Program-made: the position numbers and the translations under genes
Shown here: piece after piece, positions 22,382-33,499 of the stretch
Layout: every line of letters begins with the position of its first letter
Numbering within the stretch: position 1 is the stretch's first letter
Notes under the pieces: generated by a model
The model's input: the letters and a program-made list of their open reading frames with translations, nothing else
The model's database searches: none
Told to the model about the DNA's origin: nothing
NCBI RefSeq assembly: GCF_027172205.1
Contig: NC_070614.1
Coordinates: forward strand, 52,206,001-52,270,000
DNA: 64,000 nucleotides
Source: Podarcis raffonei
Taxonomy: Eukaryota > Chordata > Lepidosauria > Squamata > Lacertidae
Reading direction: 5' to 3'

Positions 22382-22983
22382 CGGAGATCAACCCCAGACT
22401 GTTTCGTTTTGGGAAAAGGGTCAGTCTCTCCATCGGCCTGGGACATGTCATATTCCTGATATTTGGGGGCAGTAAGGTGGAGGAGGTGCAGGCTGTTTTT
22501 TTACCCTCCATCTTGGAAGCCCCACACCCCCCAGCTAGGAAGGGACAGGAGCAAAATATACATCAGTTTGGTCCAAATTAGGTACCAGAGTCAACTCTCA
22601 ATACATCACTTCTGGCAAATGAGACATCCTAGCTGCTTAATGGGCCATGAAAATTTGTGTCCCGGGCTTTTGAAACCCCTGTGCTATCTGAAACCAAAGC
22701 AGCACATTAGTTGTCAGATGTGAAATATATTAGCCTTGCTTTCAGTTCTCCTACTCTGCTATATTGGACTACAAATCCCATCAGCCTCTGCCAGCACGAC
22801 TGTGCATGATTTATGGCTGAACACCTGAAGCGCGCCAATTTGGGTAGAAAACTGCTGTTCGACCTGGCGGCTCTCAAATTCTTTTTAGCACACCCCTCGA
22901 CAATTGCTCGGCGACTTAGAAGAGCATTTAATAAGCTTTATCGTGTGTGTTTTTAAATCACGGCGCATACGTAACTCATATTT

Positions 22984-22989
22984 AATAAA
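22984..22989 (+). terminator. Candidate poly(A) signal for gene B
   Basis: AATAAA about 600 bp after the gene B stop, before the convergent SLC16A11 stop. The hexamer alone is weak evidence. Confidence 0.3.
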
Positions 22990-23384
22990 AAAGATATATA
23001 TATATATTCTTCTGCAGTGCAGGCATGGTCGGTAAAAGCAACCTCTTCGTATGCAAGTTATTGATCCCTTGAAATGAAATTTCAAGGGAGAAATTATTCG
23101 GCAGACACAGTCTTGTGAAAATGGCAGGCTTATCCTTAGCCTTCGAACTCCAGCCTTGATAAAATAATAATAATAATAATAATCACCTGCATGGGCAAAA
23201 GAGATATTCTCAAATCCTCTGAAACCTTTCCAGTTTGTGGATTAGTGTCTGAGAAACAGCCTCTGTCCCAGATTTAAGATATGCGACAACTTTTTGGCCT
23301 CTGCGGTGAAAAACAGGTGCTCACGGCTGAAGTTCGGTTGTTGTGTCAATGTTTGAGAAGGGAAGACGTGTTTCTTTTCTTTCT

Positions 23385-23593
23385 TCATACCTGTGAACAT
23401 TTGCTTGTGAGGGGAGAAGGCAGCAGAGAGGGGACCGGGCCAAGGGTTCCCCGGGTCCTGGGGTCGCCATCATCCTTGCAGCAGCCGGGGCAGAAAGAAG
23501 GGAGGGCAGCGAAGACCCCGCTGGCGCAGAGGACGAAGGACCCTCCGACCAGGAACGAGGCGGTGAAGTCTCCTGTCAGGTCCCTCAGGAAAC
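23385..23593 (-). CDS. SLC16A11: SLC16A11 last exon and stop
   Basis: Acceptor cctctccag. It encodes [19 protein letters not shown], a final span ([11 protein letters not shown]) and a Cys/Pro-rich tail ending SKCSQV, TGA at 23387-23385. The plus-strand frame covering this exon is a shadow. Confidence 0.9.
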
Positions 23594-26500
23594 CTGGAGA
23601 GGAAGAGGAAGACAGTAGGAGCCCGCCAGATCTTGCTTTCGCCAGAACTCCGAGAACGCGAGTGACGCGGCAGCTAAAAAAGCCAATGCAATTCTGGGCT
23701 GCATCAATAGGAGTATAGCATCTAGATCAAGGGAAGTAATAGTGCCACTGTATTCTGCTCTGGTCAGACCTCACCTGGAGTACTGTGTCCAGTTCTGGGC
23801 ACCACAGTTCAAGAAGGACACTGACAAACTGGAACGTGTCCAGAGGAGGGCAACCAAAATGGTCAAAGGCCTGGAAACGATGCCTTATGAGGAACGGCTA
23901 AGGGAGCTGGGCATGTTTAGCCTGGAGAAGAGGAGGTTAAGGGGTGATATGATAGCCATGTTCAAATATATAAAAGGATGTCACATAGAGCAGGGAGAAA
24001 GGTTGTTTTCTGCTGCTCCAGAGAAGCGGACACGGAGCAATGGATCCAAACTACAAGAAAGAAGATTCCACCTAAACATTAGGAAGAACTTCCTGACAGT
24101 AAGAGCTGTTTGACAGTGGAATTTGCTGCCAAGGAGTGTGGTGGAGTCTCCTTCTTTGGAGGTCTTTAAGCAGAGGCTTGACAACCATATGTCAGGAGTG
24201 CTCTGATGGTGTTTCCTGCTTGGCAGGGGGTTGGACTCCATGGCCCTTGTGGTCTCTTCCAACTCTATGATTCTATGATTCTAACTTTGGGCAGGAGGCC
24301 TGGACTCGTGGCTAATGGCAAAACAGAACCTCCCTGTCCAAGGGCAGTGTTATGAGGGGAAAAAACCCTGCTCCTTTCCCCTTATGGGGTACCCAAGAGC
24401 CCATACAGAGTCCTTTTGTTGGTTCTCTATTGGTAGGAGAAAATAACAGAGACCAACCAGAGAATATTGAGAAGCAAAGCAGCTACCGGATTTTTTGCTC
24501 CGTAAGACACACCTGACCATAAGATGCACCTAGTTTTTAGAGGGGGAATGCAAGAAAAAAAATATTCTTTAAAGGGAGCGCTGAGCTGAGTCTGTATGCA
24601 TTCCAGGATCTGCTCAGCGCTCCCTTTCACGAGTTGCACGGAGCGTGTGTGTGGCGCTTGCAGGATTTTCCCCGAGGAGGGAGGAGGGCAGTCTGTCACT
24701 GATGGGTTGCCCTTCTCCCTCCTCGGAGAAAAGCCCCCAAGAGCCACACACACGCTCCGCGCAGCTCTTTATAGGGAACGCGGCTCTTGGGGGCTTTTCC
24801 GGGAGACAGAGGGGCTAAGCCAGAAGCTAGAACAGCAAGAGGGAGCTCTGCGCAGCGATCCCTCTTGCTGTTCTGGCTTAGCCGTGCAGCCTGCATTCAC
24901 TCCATAAAACGCACACACATTCCCCCTTACTTTTTAGGAGGGGGAAAGTGCGTCTTATAGAGCAAAAAATGCGGTAGTTTGTTAAAGCTGTTGCAACAGG
25001 GTGCTCCCCCCGCCCCAGGGGGGGTGGAGGGACCCCAAGCCATGCGCGCAAGCTCTTATGTAGACATTTTAAACTGCCCGCCCTGGAGTCCAAGACCACC
25101 CCCAGAAACATCATACATACATCACGGAAGGGGTGTAGCCCAAGACCCCCCCCAATACATCATACGTACATCAGAGAAGGGGCGGACTACAACAGAAACC
25201 TGAGCGCATTGTTTTTATCCTGTCTGCCAGGTTATCTGATTGGATTACCTGGGCATCCTAGCCACTCTTTTGTTATGAGGTCACAGGTCACAGGCTTACC
25301 CTATTCATATCTTAAATGTGCCCTTAGACAGGATTTGTGAGCAAAGAGACAATGGGGAGATCCCCCATTTCCTTTGACCTTGCAGAGAAATATTTGAGGT
25401 CATTTGGGAGAGACGAAATGGTTTCAGGACTTTTTTCCGTGGGGTTTTAGACATGTGGTCTATACATTTATGTATGTGTTTTCTTGGTACATTTATGAAC
25501 ATCTATTTTATATATTCAAAACTTTAAAATTCTTATAACAGCAGTGTACCTTGGTGCCTGGCAGGGCTGGCTTTAGGTCTGATGAGGCCCTAAGCTACTG
25601 AAGGTAACGGGGCCCTTTATATGTCCAGCTATCCTTTGTCAACAATAAATTGTCACTGTTTTTTGTGTGTTGAATATATGCTGGATGGTCATTTATGGAC
25701 CTCATAGGTATCTAAAGCTGTTTGCACATAACAAAATAAGTACGGTATTTTATTAAAGTTTTTTGCATTTTGGAGGGGCCCCGAGAGAGTGGGGCCTTAA
25801 GCTATAGCTTGTTTAGCTTATACGTAAATCCGGCACGGGCGCCTGGCACATTCAAGTAAGGAGGAAACGTGTGGCAAGAAACTTGCATGACGTTTGCATA
25901 TGCGTTCACATAAACAGCCTCGGTCCAGTATACCTGAAGGAGCGTCACCACCCCCATTGTTTAATTTTATATATATATATTTCCCTACAGAGTGTTGCCT
26001 TCAAATGTTTTCTAAGAGTCATGTAGTTGTTACGATCCAGCTTTCGGGCAAAGGAGGTGAAGTCTCTTCATTGCAAGAACTTTGAGCCGTCCGGCAGATC
26101 AGGTTTAGCAAAGACACATCTAAACTCGCTAAGGTCTTGCAAGGACCTCTGGTCGGCATATCAGAGACCAGGAACAAGCTGTCATAAACGAGAGCCGGCG
26201 TGGGGTGGAATCGTAGAACTGCAGAGCTGGGAGGGACCACAAGGGTCATCTAGTCCAACCCTCTGCAATGCAGCAACCTTTTGCCCAACGTTGAACCCGC
26301 AGCACCGAGATTAAGAGTCTCATGATCTAGTGCTTGGAGTGCCAAAATAGAACCTGAGAGGCTGGGGTACGAATCCTTGCTCGGCCTCAAAGCTCCCCAG
26401 ACAAGACCTCAGGGGCCGGCCCCCGCCTCTCTCTAACTAGCCGCTGTGGGGATTAAACACAAGGACAGAACCACATATGCCACCTTGGAGGGAAAAAGCG

Positions 26501-26907
26501 GTTTGAGCATTTTACACTGATCCTGGTCTGACTTCAATGGCTACCGATTAGTTTCTGAGCCCAATTCAAAGTGCTGGTTTTGAGCTATAAAGGCTTAAAT
26601 GGCTCAGGACCACAATACCTCAAGGACCGTCTCTTTCCATATGAACTGACCCAGACCCTGAGATCATCTTCTGAGGCCCTTCTTCGTGTTCCTCCTTCTC
26701 AAGAGGTCCGGAGGGTGGCAACACGAGAACGGGGCCTTCTCTGTAGTGGCTCCCTGTCTGTGGAATGCTCTCCCTAGAGTAGTTCACTTGGTGCCTTCAT
26801 TACACACCTTTAGACACCAGGCAAAAACGTTCCTTCTAATTCTGATTATATAATTCTGATTATATATGTTGTGATCTTTTTTGTGAACCCCCCCGAGACC
26901 TCCTGTT

Positions 26908-26951
<44 letters not shown>

Positions 26952-27714
26952 CTTAAAAAGCAGAGACATCACCTTGCCGACAAAGGTCCGTATAGTTAAA
27001 GCTATGGTTTTACCAGTACAGTGGTACCTCGGGTTACATACGCTTCAGGTTACAGACTCCGCTAACCCAGAAATAGTACCTCGGGTTAAGAACTTTGCTT
27101 CAGGATGAGAACAGAAATCGTGCTCCAGCGGCGTGGCAGCAGCGGGAGGCCCCATTAGCTAAAGCGGTGCTTCAGGTTAAGAACAGTTTCAGGTTAAGTA
27201 CAGACCTCCAGAATGAATTAAGTTCTTAACCCAAGGTACCACTTAGTGATGTATGGAAGTGAGAGCTGGACCATCAAGAAGGCTGATCGCCGAAGAATGG
27301 ATGCTTTTGAATTCTGGTGCTGGAGAAGACTCTTGAGAGTCCCATGGACTGCAAGAAGATCAAACCTCTCCATTCTGAAGGAAATCAGCCCTGAGTGCTC
27401 ACTGGAAGGACAGATTGTGAAGCTGAGGCTCCAAGACTTTGGCCACCTCATGAGAAGAGAAGACTCCCTGGAAAAGACCCTGATGTTGGGAAAGATGGAG
27501 GGCCCAAGGAGAAGGGGACGACAGAGGATGAGATGGTGGGACAGTCTTCTCGAAGCTACCAGCATGCGTTTGACCAAACTGCGGGAGGCAGTGGAAGACA
27601 GGAGGGCCTGGCGTGCTCTGGTCCAGGGGGTCACAAAGAGTCGGACGCGACTAAACGACTAAACAACAACAACATGTTGTGATCTTTTCTGTGAACCCCC
27701 CGAGACCTCCTGTT

Positions 27715-27760
<46 letters not shown>

Positions 27761-30700
27761 GCGAGGTGTCCCTTACCAGAGAGAGGTGGGCCCAGCAGCC
27801 CCCCGACGCTCATGGCCATCAGACACAGTCCTGTGGCGTTGACCACGCGTGACACGCCAACGATCTCGGGCAAGACCCCGAAGGCCACCGTGGCAAAACT
27901 GCCCGCGCTTGTGCCGTAGAGCAGGGCCAGTCCGAGGGCATCTGCGAAGGACGAGGCGAGCGGGAAGAGGAGGAGACTGCAGGCGGTCAGCGCACTGCAG
28001 AGGACGAGGAGGCGGGCCGGGGACAGGAGGCGCTGGTCAGCCAGGCCGCCGGCCAGCAGCCGGGCCAGAGCGTCCGAGAGGGAGGCCGCGGACACAACGG
28101 CGGCGGCTTCGTAGGGTCCGAGGCCCATCGCCCGGCCGTAGGGCTCCAGGTGGACGTAAGGCGTGAAGTAGCCAGCGGCCAGTAGGGCGGCGCCGAGGGA
28201 GAAGGCTGCAAAGCCCCTCTCGGCGAACAGGCCCAGGTCGAAGCCCGGTCCCGAGTGCGAGAGGTCGCCCCGCAGGCTCAGCGGGCGCAGGAGGGCCCCG
28301 CAGACCAAGAGGTGGAGGCCCAGGGCGGAGGTGGCGAACAGAGCCCCCCGCCACGCCAGAGAGTCAGCCAGGAGCCTGAGCAGCGGGGAGAAGGCGAAGG
28401 AGGACAGTCCATTGCCCGTCAGTGCCAGGCCCATCGCCAGGGAGCGCCGAGACGAGAAGTAGCGCGAGAGGGTGCCCATGACGGGGGCGAAGGCCAGCGC
28501 CCAGCCGAAACCTGCGAGGGGAGAGAGGCTTTGGGTGGGCGAAGGAAAGAGCAGGCAGCCGTGTTGCATAGCTGTTCAACTTACAGATTTGAAAATAAGG
28601 GACCAGCAGCCTTGAAAATAAGGGACCAGCAGCCAAAATAAGGGACCTGCAGCCTCGCCTGTTCCAGGGACTCCAGTCTTCCTGTCCTCCTGCAGTCTGG
28701 TCAAACTCATGCTGGTGGCTTCGAGAACACTGTCCAACCAACTTTGTAACCAGAGGTTCAACTGACTAGAATCTGAATCACATGCACCACAAGGCCTATG
28801 CAGCCTCAACTTAAGATGGCTCCCCGGCCTGGCTTTGCACTGCAAAGTTTGCAGCAGCACATGCAACAAAATGGCGTCCAGCATTCAAAAACCCCCTCAG
28901 CTTGCATTAACTAGCCACACACAAGGCATGCAAGCTCCACCCCCCAGTCGTTCTTAGACTTCTTATTGGGTGAGCAACACAGCCAAGCAACATGCCTTGG
29001 AGCCTCCCTCCTCCCTGGCCGGCAGGGAGGGAGGGAGAGGAGCTGCTTCCTTTGAAATTTAAGGGACATCATTTAAGGGACATCCATCAATAAGGGACAG
29101 CAGCGGGACATGGCGCTGGAATAAGGGACTGTCCCTTCAAATAAGGGACACTTGACAGCTATGCCGTGTTGTTGCCAACAATAAATTCCTCTTTATTCAA
29201 AGATGTGCTCAGGACTGCCAAGACTAATGAGCACAGCAATTGTGGTCCTGCCCCTATGAGGCAGTTGTGGGGGCTGAAGGTCCCTGTCTCCCCACAGCCA
29301 TCAATGTCTCCTCCGCTCCAGAGTTTTTCCCAAGCAATCGGAGACTATGCCTGCCTTCAGCCAACCTATCCTCCGCCCTTTTCATGCCTCTTCTGGTTCC
29401 TGGGGAGACCAAGGGAGAGAGGAGCGGGTCACAGCAGGAGAGGGAGACATTATTATTATAATTACTAAAGGACCCCTGACCATTAGGTCCAGTCGTGGCC
29501 GACTCTGGGGTTGTGGCGCTCATCTCGCTTTATTGGCCGAGGGAGCCGGTGTACAGCTTCCGGGTCATGTGGCCAGCAGGACTAAGCCGCTTCTGGTGAA
29601 GCAGAGCAGCGCACGGAAACGCCGTTTCCCTTCCCGCCGGAGTGGTACCTATTTATCTACTTGCACTTTGACGTGCTTTCGAACTGCTAGGTTGGCAGGA
29701 GCAGGGACCGAGCAACGGGAGCTCACCCCGTCGTGGGGATTCGAACCGCCGACCTTCTGATTGGCAAGTCCTAGGCTCTGTGGTTTAACCCACAGCGCCA
29801 CCCGCGTCCCACATCATAACTACTACTACTACTTTAATAATAATAATTTTATTATTTATACCCCATCCAGCTGGGTCTCCCCAGCCACCCTGGGCGACTT
29901 CCAACAGAGGACTAAAAACAGAATAAAACTTCAAACATTAAAAACTTCCCTAAACACTACGCTTATGTTCTGCCTCCTCCTTCATGCAGTGCGTAGTTTG
30001 ACTACGGAACTCCCTGCCACAGGAGGCGGCAATGGCCGCCAGCTTGGATGGCATCAGCAGAGGATCGGACAAGTTTGTGGGAGATAAGGCTCTGCTCTGC
30101 TCTGTGGTCGGAAGGCAGCAATCCTTCTGAACCCCACTTCCGGCGGGGGAGCAGGAGGGGAAGGTGGACCCCATGCTCACTCACCTGTCAGAAACCCCAG
30201 GGTGAGATACAGCTGGAGTAAGCTGGTGCTGAAGGAAGCCCAGAAGACGCCCAGAGAGGAGAGGAGGCCGCCCAACATGACCACCGGACGAGCTCCGAAC
30301 CGCATGCTCGCAGCCGTACCAACGGGACCTGGGTGGAAAACGGGCGGAAGATGGTTGCAAAGGGTTAGGGCAGCCTCTTGGGGGTTTATTTTTGGACTAC
30401 AAGTCCCATCATCCTGAGTCAGAGTAACCAATATTTGTAGATGATGGGAGTTGTAGTCCGACAACTTTCGGGGAGCCAAGGTTGAAGAACATTGCCTTTT
30501 GGCAATCTGGTGTCTTCCAGATTATTTTTTTTTGGACTACAACTCCCATCATCCTGAGCCAGCGTAATAGATTTTCATGGATGATGAGAGTTGTAGTCTC
30601 ACAACGTCTGGGGAGCCAAGGATGAAGAACACTGGCTTTTGGCAATCTGATTAGTTCCCTGACGTCTTCTAGAGATTCCCCCCCCCCAACCTCACAGTTA

Positions 30701-31507
30701 TGGGTTAGTTTGTTTGGTTTTATGTTCAACTGAAGGATTGAACCAAGGCAAGGATTGAACCCGTGGCGTTCTGCATGCAAATCAAACCCTGCCAACCCCT
30801 TCCCAGATTTGCTCTCAACCTCCGCCCCCTTTAATTTCATTATATTTAGAAAATAATTAAAACATGACAGTGTAGGGATGTGAGATTAACAAGAAATGAG
30901 GAGCGCTGGGAGATTTTGTCCATTAGAAATAAGCTCTCATAGCATCCTAGAGTTGGGACCCCAAGAGTCATCTAGCCCACCCCGTGCAATGCAGGAATCT
31001 CAGATAAATGTGTTGCCTTCGCTCCGGAGACAGACCAGCTGATTCACTCAAAAATGAAGAGAAACGGCTGCCCTTTTTGTCTGGACAGACTTTTTACGGC
31101 TTAATTATTTGCCATTTCGCCTATTTGAACCCTGCACAGTTTTTCAGTATTTTGAGTTGTGTTCCAATATGGTTAAAAGGTTTGTTGCTTGAAAAGTATA
31201 TTATTCTGCAAGCGCCGCAACATCGCCAATACAAAAACTGGTATCCGGAGCAAAGGCGTCAACAGGCGTGGCCTTCTGGGTGGTGGCCCCATCTGGAAAA
31301 CTTACTAGCCAGCTGCTGGGTTGCCAAGGCGATGGCCGTCACCCAGGAGACCTGGGCAGCGCTGGCGTCGAAAGCCTCCACCAGTTCTTCAAAGAGGATA
31401 CCCAGAGATCTCAAAACCCCGTAAGTGAGGGAGTTGGCCAGAAATCCCGAGAGGACGATCAGCCAACCCCAGCCCCCATCCGGAGGGTTTTCCAGAGGCA
31501 GCGACAT
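23385..31507 (-). CDS. SLC16A11: SLC16A11, monocarboxylate transporter 11, complete
   Basis: Four exons on the minus strand (31507-31306, 30328-30185, 28511-27777, 23593-23385) join in phase 1 into 429 codons plus stop. The start is [18 protein letters not shown]; the ATG directly precedes the TM1 signature. Matches to human SLC16A11 include SYGLLRSLG-like [47 protein letters not shown] and [20 protein letters not shown]262/R266 in LSDALAR match the TM8 pair. Human SLC16A11 is a membrane carrier tied to hepatic lipid metabolism and type 2 diabetes risk; the same role here is inference. The C-terminal tail is rich in Cys, Gly and Pro ([10 protein letters not shown]) and diverges from human. 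The gene lies tail to tail with gene B, and a paralogue pair SLC16A13/SLC16A11 is also adjacent in human, where both are on the same strand. Introns contain BovB, Tigger, hAT and CR1 copies. Confidence 0.93.
23665..24285 (+). mobile_element. CR1 LINE 3' end
   Basis: Encodes [20 protein letters not shown], then the block shared with 19440-19965, and ends with tctatgattctatgattcta. It begins about 70 bp from the SLC16A11 last exon. Confidence 0.9.
24348..25311 (-). mobile_element. Solo LTR of endogenous retrovirus type, with nested MITE
   Basis: Same family as 6436-6860, sharing the end blocks tgttatgagggg and accctattca and the region gttgcaacagggt. The MITE at 24486-24974 splits it. No internal retroviral sequence remains. 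Fossil. Confidence 0.6.
24486..24974. mobile_element. TA-flanked foldback MITE (ccgtatttttt family)
   Basis: TIRs ccggattttttgctccgtaa and tagagcaaaaaatgcgg flanked by TA. The interior contains inverted repeats, including agcgctccctttcacgag. Confidence 0.8.
25562..25838. mobile_element. hAT-type non-autonomous transposon
   Basis: Short TIRs (cagggctggctttagg; aaatccggcacgg) with near-identical 8-bp flanks gtgcctgg / gcgcctgg at 25554 and 25839. Confidence 0.6.
26200..26345 (-). mobile_element. tRNA-headed SINE with CR1-like tail
   Basis: Reversed copy: gtcatctagtccaaccctct then a tRNA-like head. Related to 16068 and 43262. Confidence 0.5.
26535..26951 (+). mobile_element. L2-like LINE 3' end with (ATA)n tail
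   Basis: Encodes [20 protein letters not shown] and ends ccgagacctcctgttgtaat followed by a microsatellite. Its last ~86 bp are repeated at 27675-27760, beyond the BovB copy. Confidence 0.75.
26952..27674 (+). mobile_element. BovB LINE 3' end with nested Tigger
   Basis: Encodes [20 protein letters not shown] and [20 protein letters not shown] and ends in an (AAC)n tail. The Tigger copy at 27019-27243 lies inside. Direct repeats of about 86 bp flank it. Confidence 0.9.
27019..27243. mobile_element. Tigger-type MITE inside BovB
   Basis: TIRs cagtggtacctcgggtta and taacccaaggtaccact, inserted at the TA of ccagTAgtgatg in BovB. Confidence 0.9.
27777..28511 (-). CDS. SLC16A11: SLC16A11 exon 3 (735 nt), transporter core
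   Basis: Acceptor cccctcgcag, donor gtaagg. It runs from [18 protein letters not shown] to GLLGPPLSG. It is 39 nt shorter than in genes A and B, consistent with the shorter central loop of SLC16A11. Confidence 0.93.
28567..29163. mobile_element. hAT-type non-autonomous transposon
   Basis: TIRs catagctgttcaac and cttgacagctatg with the 8-bp TSD ccgtgttg at 28559-28566 and 29164-29171. The interior has repeated aataagggacagcag motifs and a BovB scrap at 28672-28740. Confidence 0.85.
29468..29815 (-). mobile_element. tRNA-headed SINE with BovB-like tail
   Basis: Probable TSD ataattacta / ataactacta at 29458 and 29816. SLC16A11 intron 2. Confidence 0.85.
29830..29965 (-). mobile_element. L2-like LINE 3' tail
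   Basis: Reversed 3' UTR with attatttataccccatccag and the end of the RT region. Confidence 0.65.
30185..30328 (-). CDS. SLC16A11: SLC16A11 exon 2 (144 nt)
   Basis: Acceptor tttccacccag, donor gtgagt. It encodes [18 protein letters not shown] to YLTLGFLTG. Confidence 0.92.
30385..30660. repeat. Two adjacent copies of a foldback repeat
   Basis: Each copy has ggactacaactcccatcatc and its inverse gatgatgggagttgtagtc, followed by ggggagccaaggttgaagaa. Probably hAT-derived. Confidence 0.6.
31306..31507 (-). CDS. SLC16A11: SLC16A11 coding exon 1
   Basis: ATG at 31507-31505. It encodes the N terminus, TM1 and the start of TM2 to ALATQQLA, donor gtaagt. A strong acceptor (actcttctag) lies 17 bases before the ATG, so a non-coding exon upstream is likely. 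Confidence 0.9.
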
Positions 31508-31699
31508 CTCTCAGGGTTGGATTCCTAGAAGAGTCGAAGGAGAGAAGAGAGTGTTTTTGCAAAACATGGCCATAACCCACTGCTCTTTATAACTTCCACA
31601 AGACAAGGCTGCACATGTTCAGTGGGAACGTTGTGGCAGGGAGCAGCCGCCATTTCCAGTGCTCCTCTGACCCAGAAGTGCGCCTGAAATAGCTCGTGC

Positions 31700-31880
31700 G
31701 CATGCGCAAATGTTATTTGTGCATGTGCAAGCGTTATTTGTGCATGCGCAAGCGTTATTTGCGCGCACACCCACAAGCGTTATTTGTGCATGCGCAAGTG
31801 TTATTTGCACATGCACAAGCGTTATTTGTGCATGCGCAAGCGTTATCTGTGCATGCACAAGCGTTATTTCTGGTGCACAT
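31700..31880. repeat. Minisatellite, about 20-21 bp unit
   Basis: About eight copies of a unit like gtgcatgcgcaagcgttatt, 200 bp upstream of the SLC16A11 ATG. Flanked by two copies of gtgctcctctgacccagaag (31660 and 31926). Confidence 0.85.
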
Positions 31881-32247
31881 CCGGGTCAGAGGAGGCCCGT
31901 GCACATGCGCACAAGCTATTTCCAGTGCTCCTCTGACCCAGAAGTGCGCCGGAAATAGCGTGTGCGCACACGTATGGGCACACGTTCCCCGCCCTCCGGC
32001 CCGCCGCGTGATAGGCGCTGGAGACACTGGACCAAGGTGCGGTAAGTTTGCTGATCCCTGATTTATAGCAATCAGGGCCGTCTTAACCATAGGCGCCAGG
32101 GTTGCGGGGCACCCAGGCACCAGGCTCTCAGGGGTGCCAGGCTGAGAGTCCGGGGCCCGAGAGTTGGAGTCCAGGGAAGAGCCCGCCCATCGGTCAGAGC
32201 GCCACAGTGGGCTCTTTTACTGCGGGCAGCTCTGCGCCGCGAGTTCG

Positions 32248-32512
32248 GGGGTGAAGAAGAAGAAGAAGAGGTTGGATTTGATATCCCGCTTTATCACTAC
32301 CCGAAGGAGTCTCAAAGCGGCTAACAATCTCCTTTCCCTTCCTCCCCCACAGCAAACACTCTGTGAGGTGAGCGGGGCTGAGAGACTTCAGAGAAGTGTG
32401 ACTGGCCCAAGGTCACCCAGCAGCTGCATGTGGAGGAGCGGGGAAGCGAACCCGGTTCACCAGATTACAAGACTACCGCTCTTAACCACTACACCACACT
32501 GGCTCTCCAGGG
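32248..32512 (-). mobile_element. tRNA-headed SINE with (GAA)n end
   Basis: The minus strand starts gagagccagtgtggtgtagt, a tRNA-like head, and ends at a gaagaagaag run. The ORFs across it are not genes. Confidence 0.65.
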
Positions 32513-32684
32513 TGAGCGAGCTAGCGAGGCCAGAGGTGGCCAACTGGCTCTGCCCTCTACCTCTGGGATTGGCGTAGGGCCCAGCGCACGCTGCTTACAC
32601 CACGAGGCACCCGGCTTTGCTCAGTTGCTGACGCCAACGCCTCGGGCTGGTTTGCTGCGCTGGGCTCCTTAGCGTGGTGTCAGC

Positions 32685-33495
32685 TCCCTAAAAATGTTAA
32701 CAACTTTGGGGTTCCTCGGACACTGAGGCCCGCGGAGCTGGACCTCAGTGTCTGACCTGAACAATGGGGGTGGAGACGCTCCTTCAGGTCTACTGGGCCT
32801 TTGAGGCCATTTAGGGCTTTCAAGGTCAGCACCAACACTTTGAATTGTACCCTGAAACGTACTGGGAGCCAATGTAGGTCTTTCAAGACTGGTGTTATGT
32901 GGTCTCGGCGGCCGCTCCCAGTCCCCAGTCTAGCTGCCACATTCTGGATTAGTTGTAGTTTCTGGGTCACCTTCAAAGGTAGCCCCACGTAGAGCGCATT
33001 GCAGTAATCCAAGCGAGAGATAACCAGAGCATGCACCACTCTGGCCAGACAGTCTGTGGGCAGGGAGGGTCTCATCCTGCGTACCAGATGGAGCTGGTAA
33101 ACAGCTGCCTTGGACACAGAATTGACCTGCGCCTCCATGGACAGCTGTGAGTCCAGAATGACTCCCAGGCTGCGCACCTGGTCCTTCAGGGGCACAGTTG
33201 CCCCATTCAGGACCACAGAGTCCCGCACACCCGCCCGCCTCCTGTCCCCCCCAAAACAGTCCTTCTGTCTTGTCAGGATTCAACCTCAATCTGTTAGCCG
33301 CCATCCATCCTCCAACCGCCTCCAGACACTCACACAGGACCTTCACCGCCCTCACTGGTTCTGATTTAAAAGAGAGGTAGAGCTGGGTATCATCCGCATA
33401 TTGATGAACACCCAGCCCAAACCCCCTGATGATCTCTCTCAGCGGCTGCATGTAGATGTTGAAAATCATGGGGGAGAGGACAGAATCCTGAGTCT
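32685..33495 (-). mobile_element. L2-like LINE, RT C-terminal half
   Basis: The minus strand encodes GFGLGVHQYADDTQLYLSFK (RT motif YADD), [40 protein letters not shown] and [20 protein letters not shown]. Best preserved copy of the family here, with frameshifts. Confidence 0.88.
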
Positions 33496-33499
33496 CATA

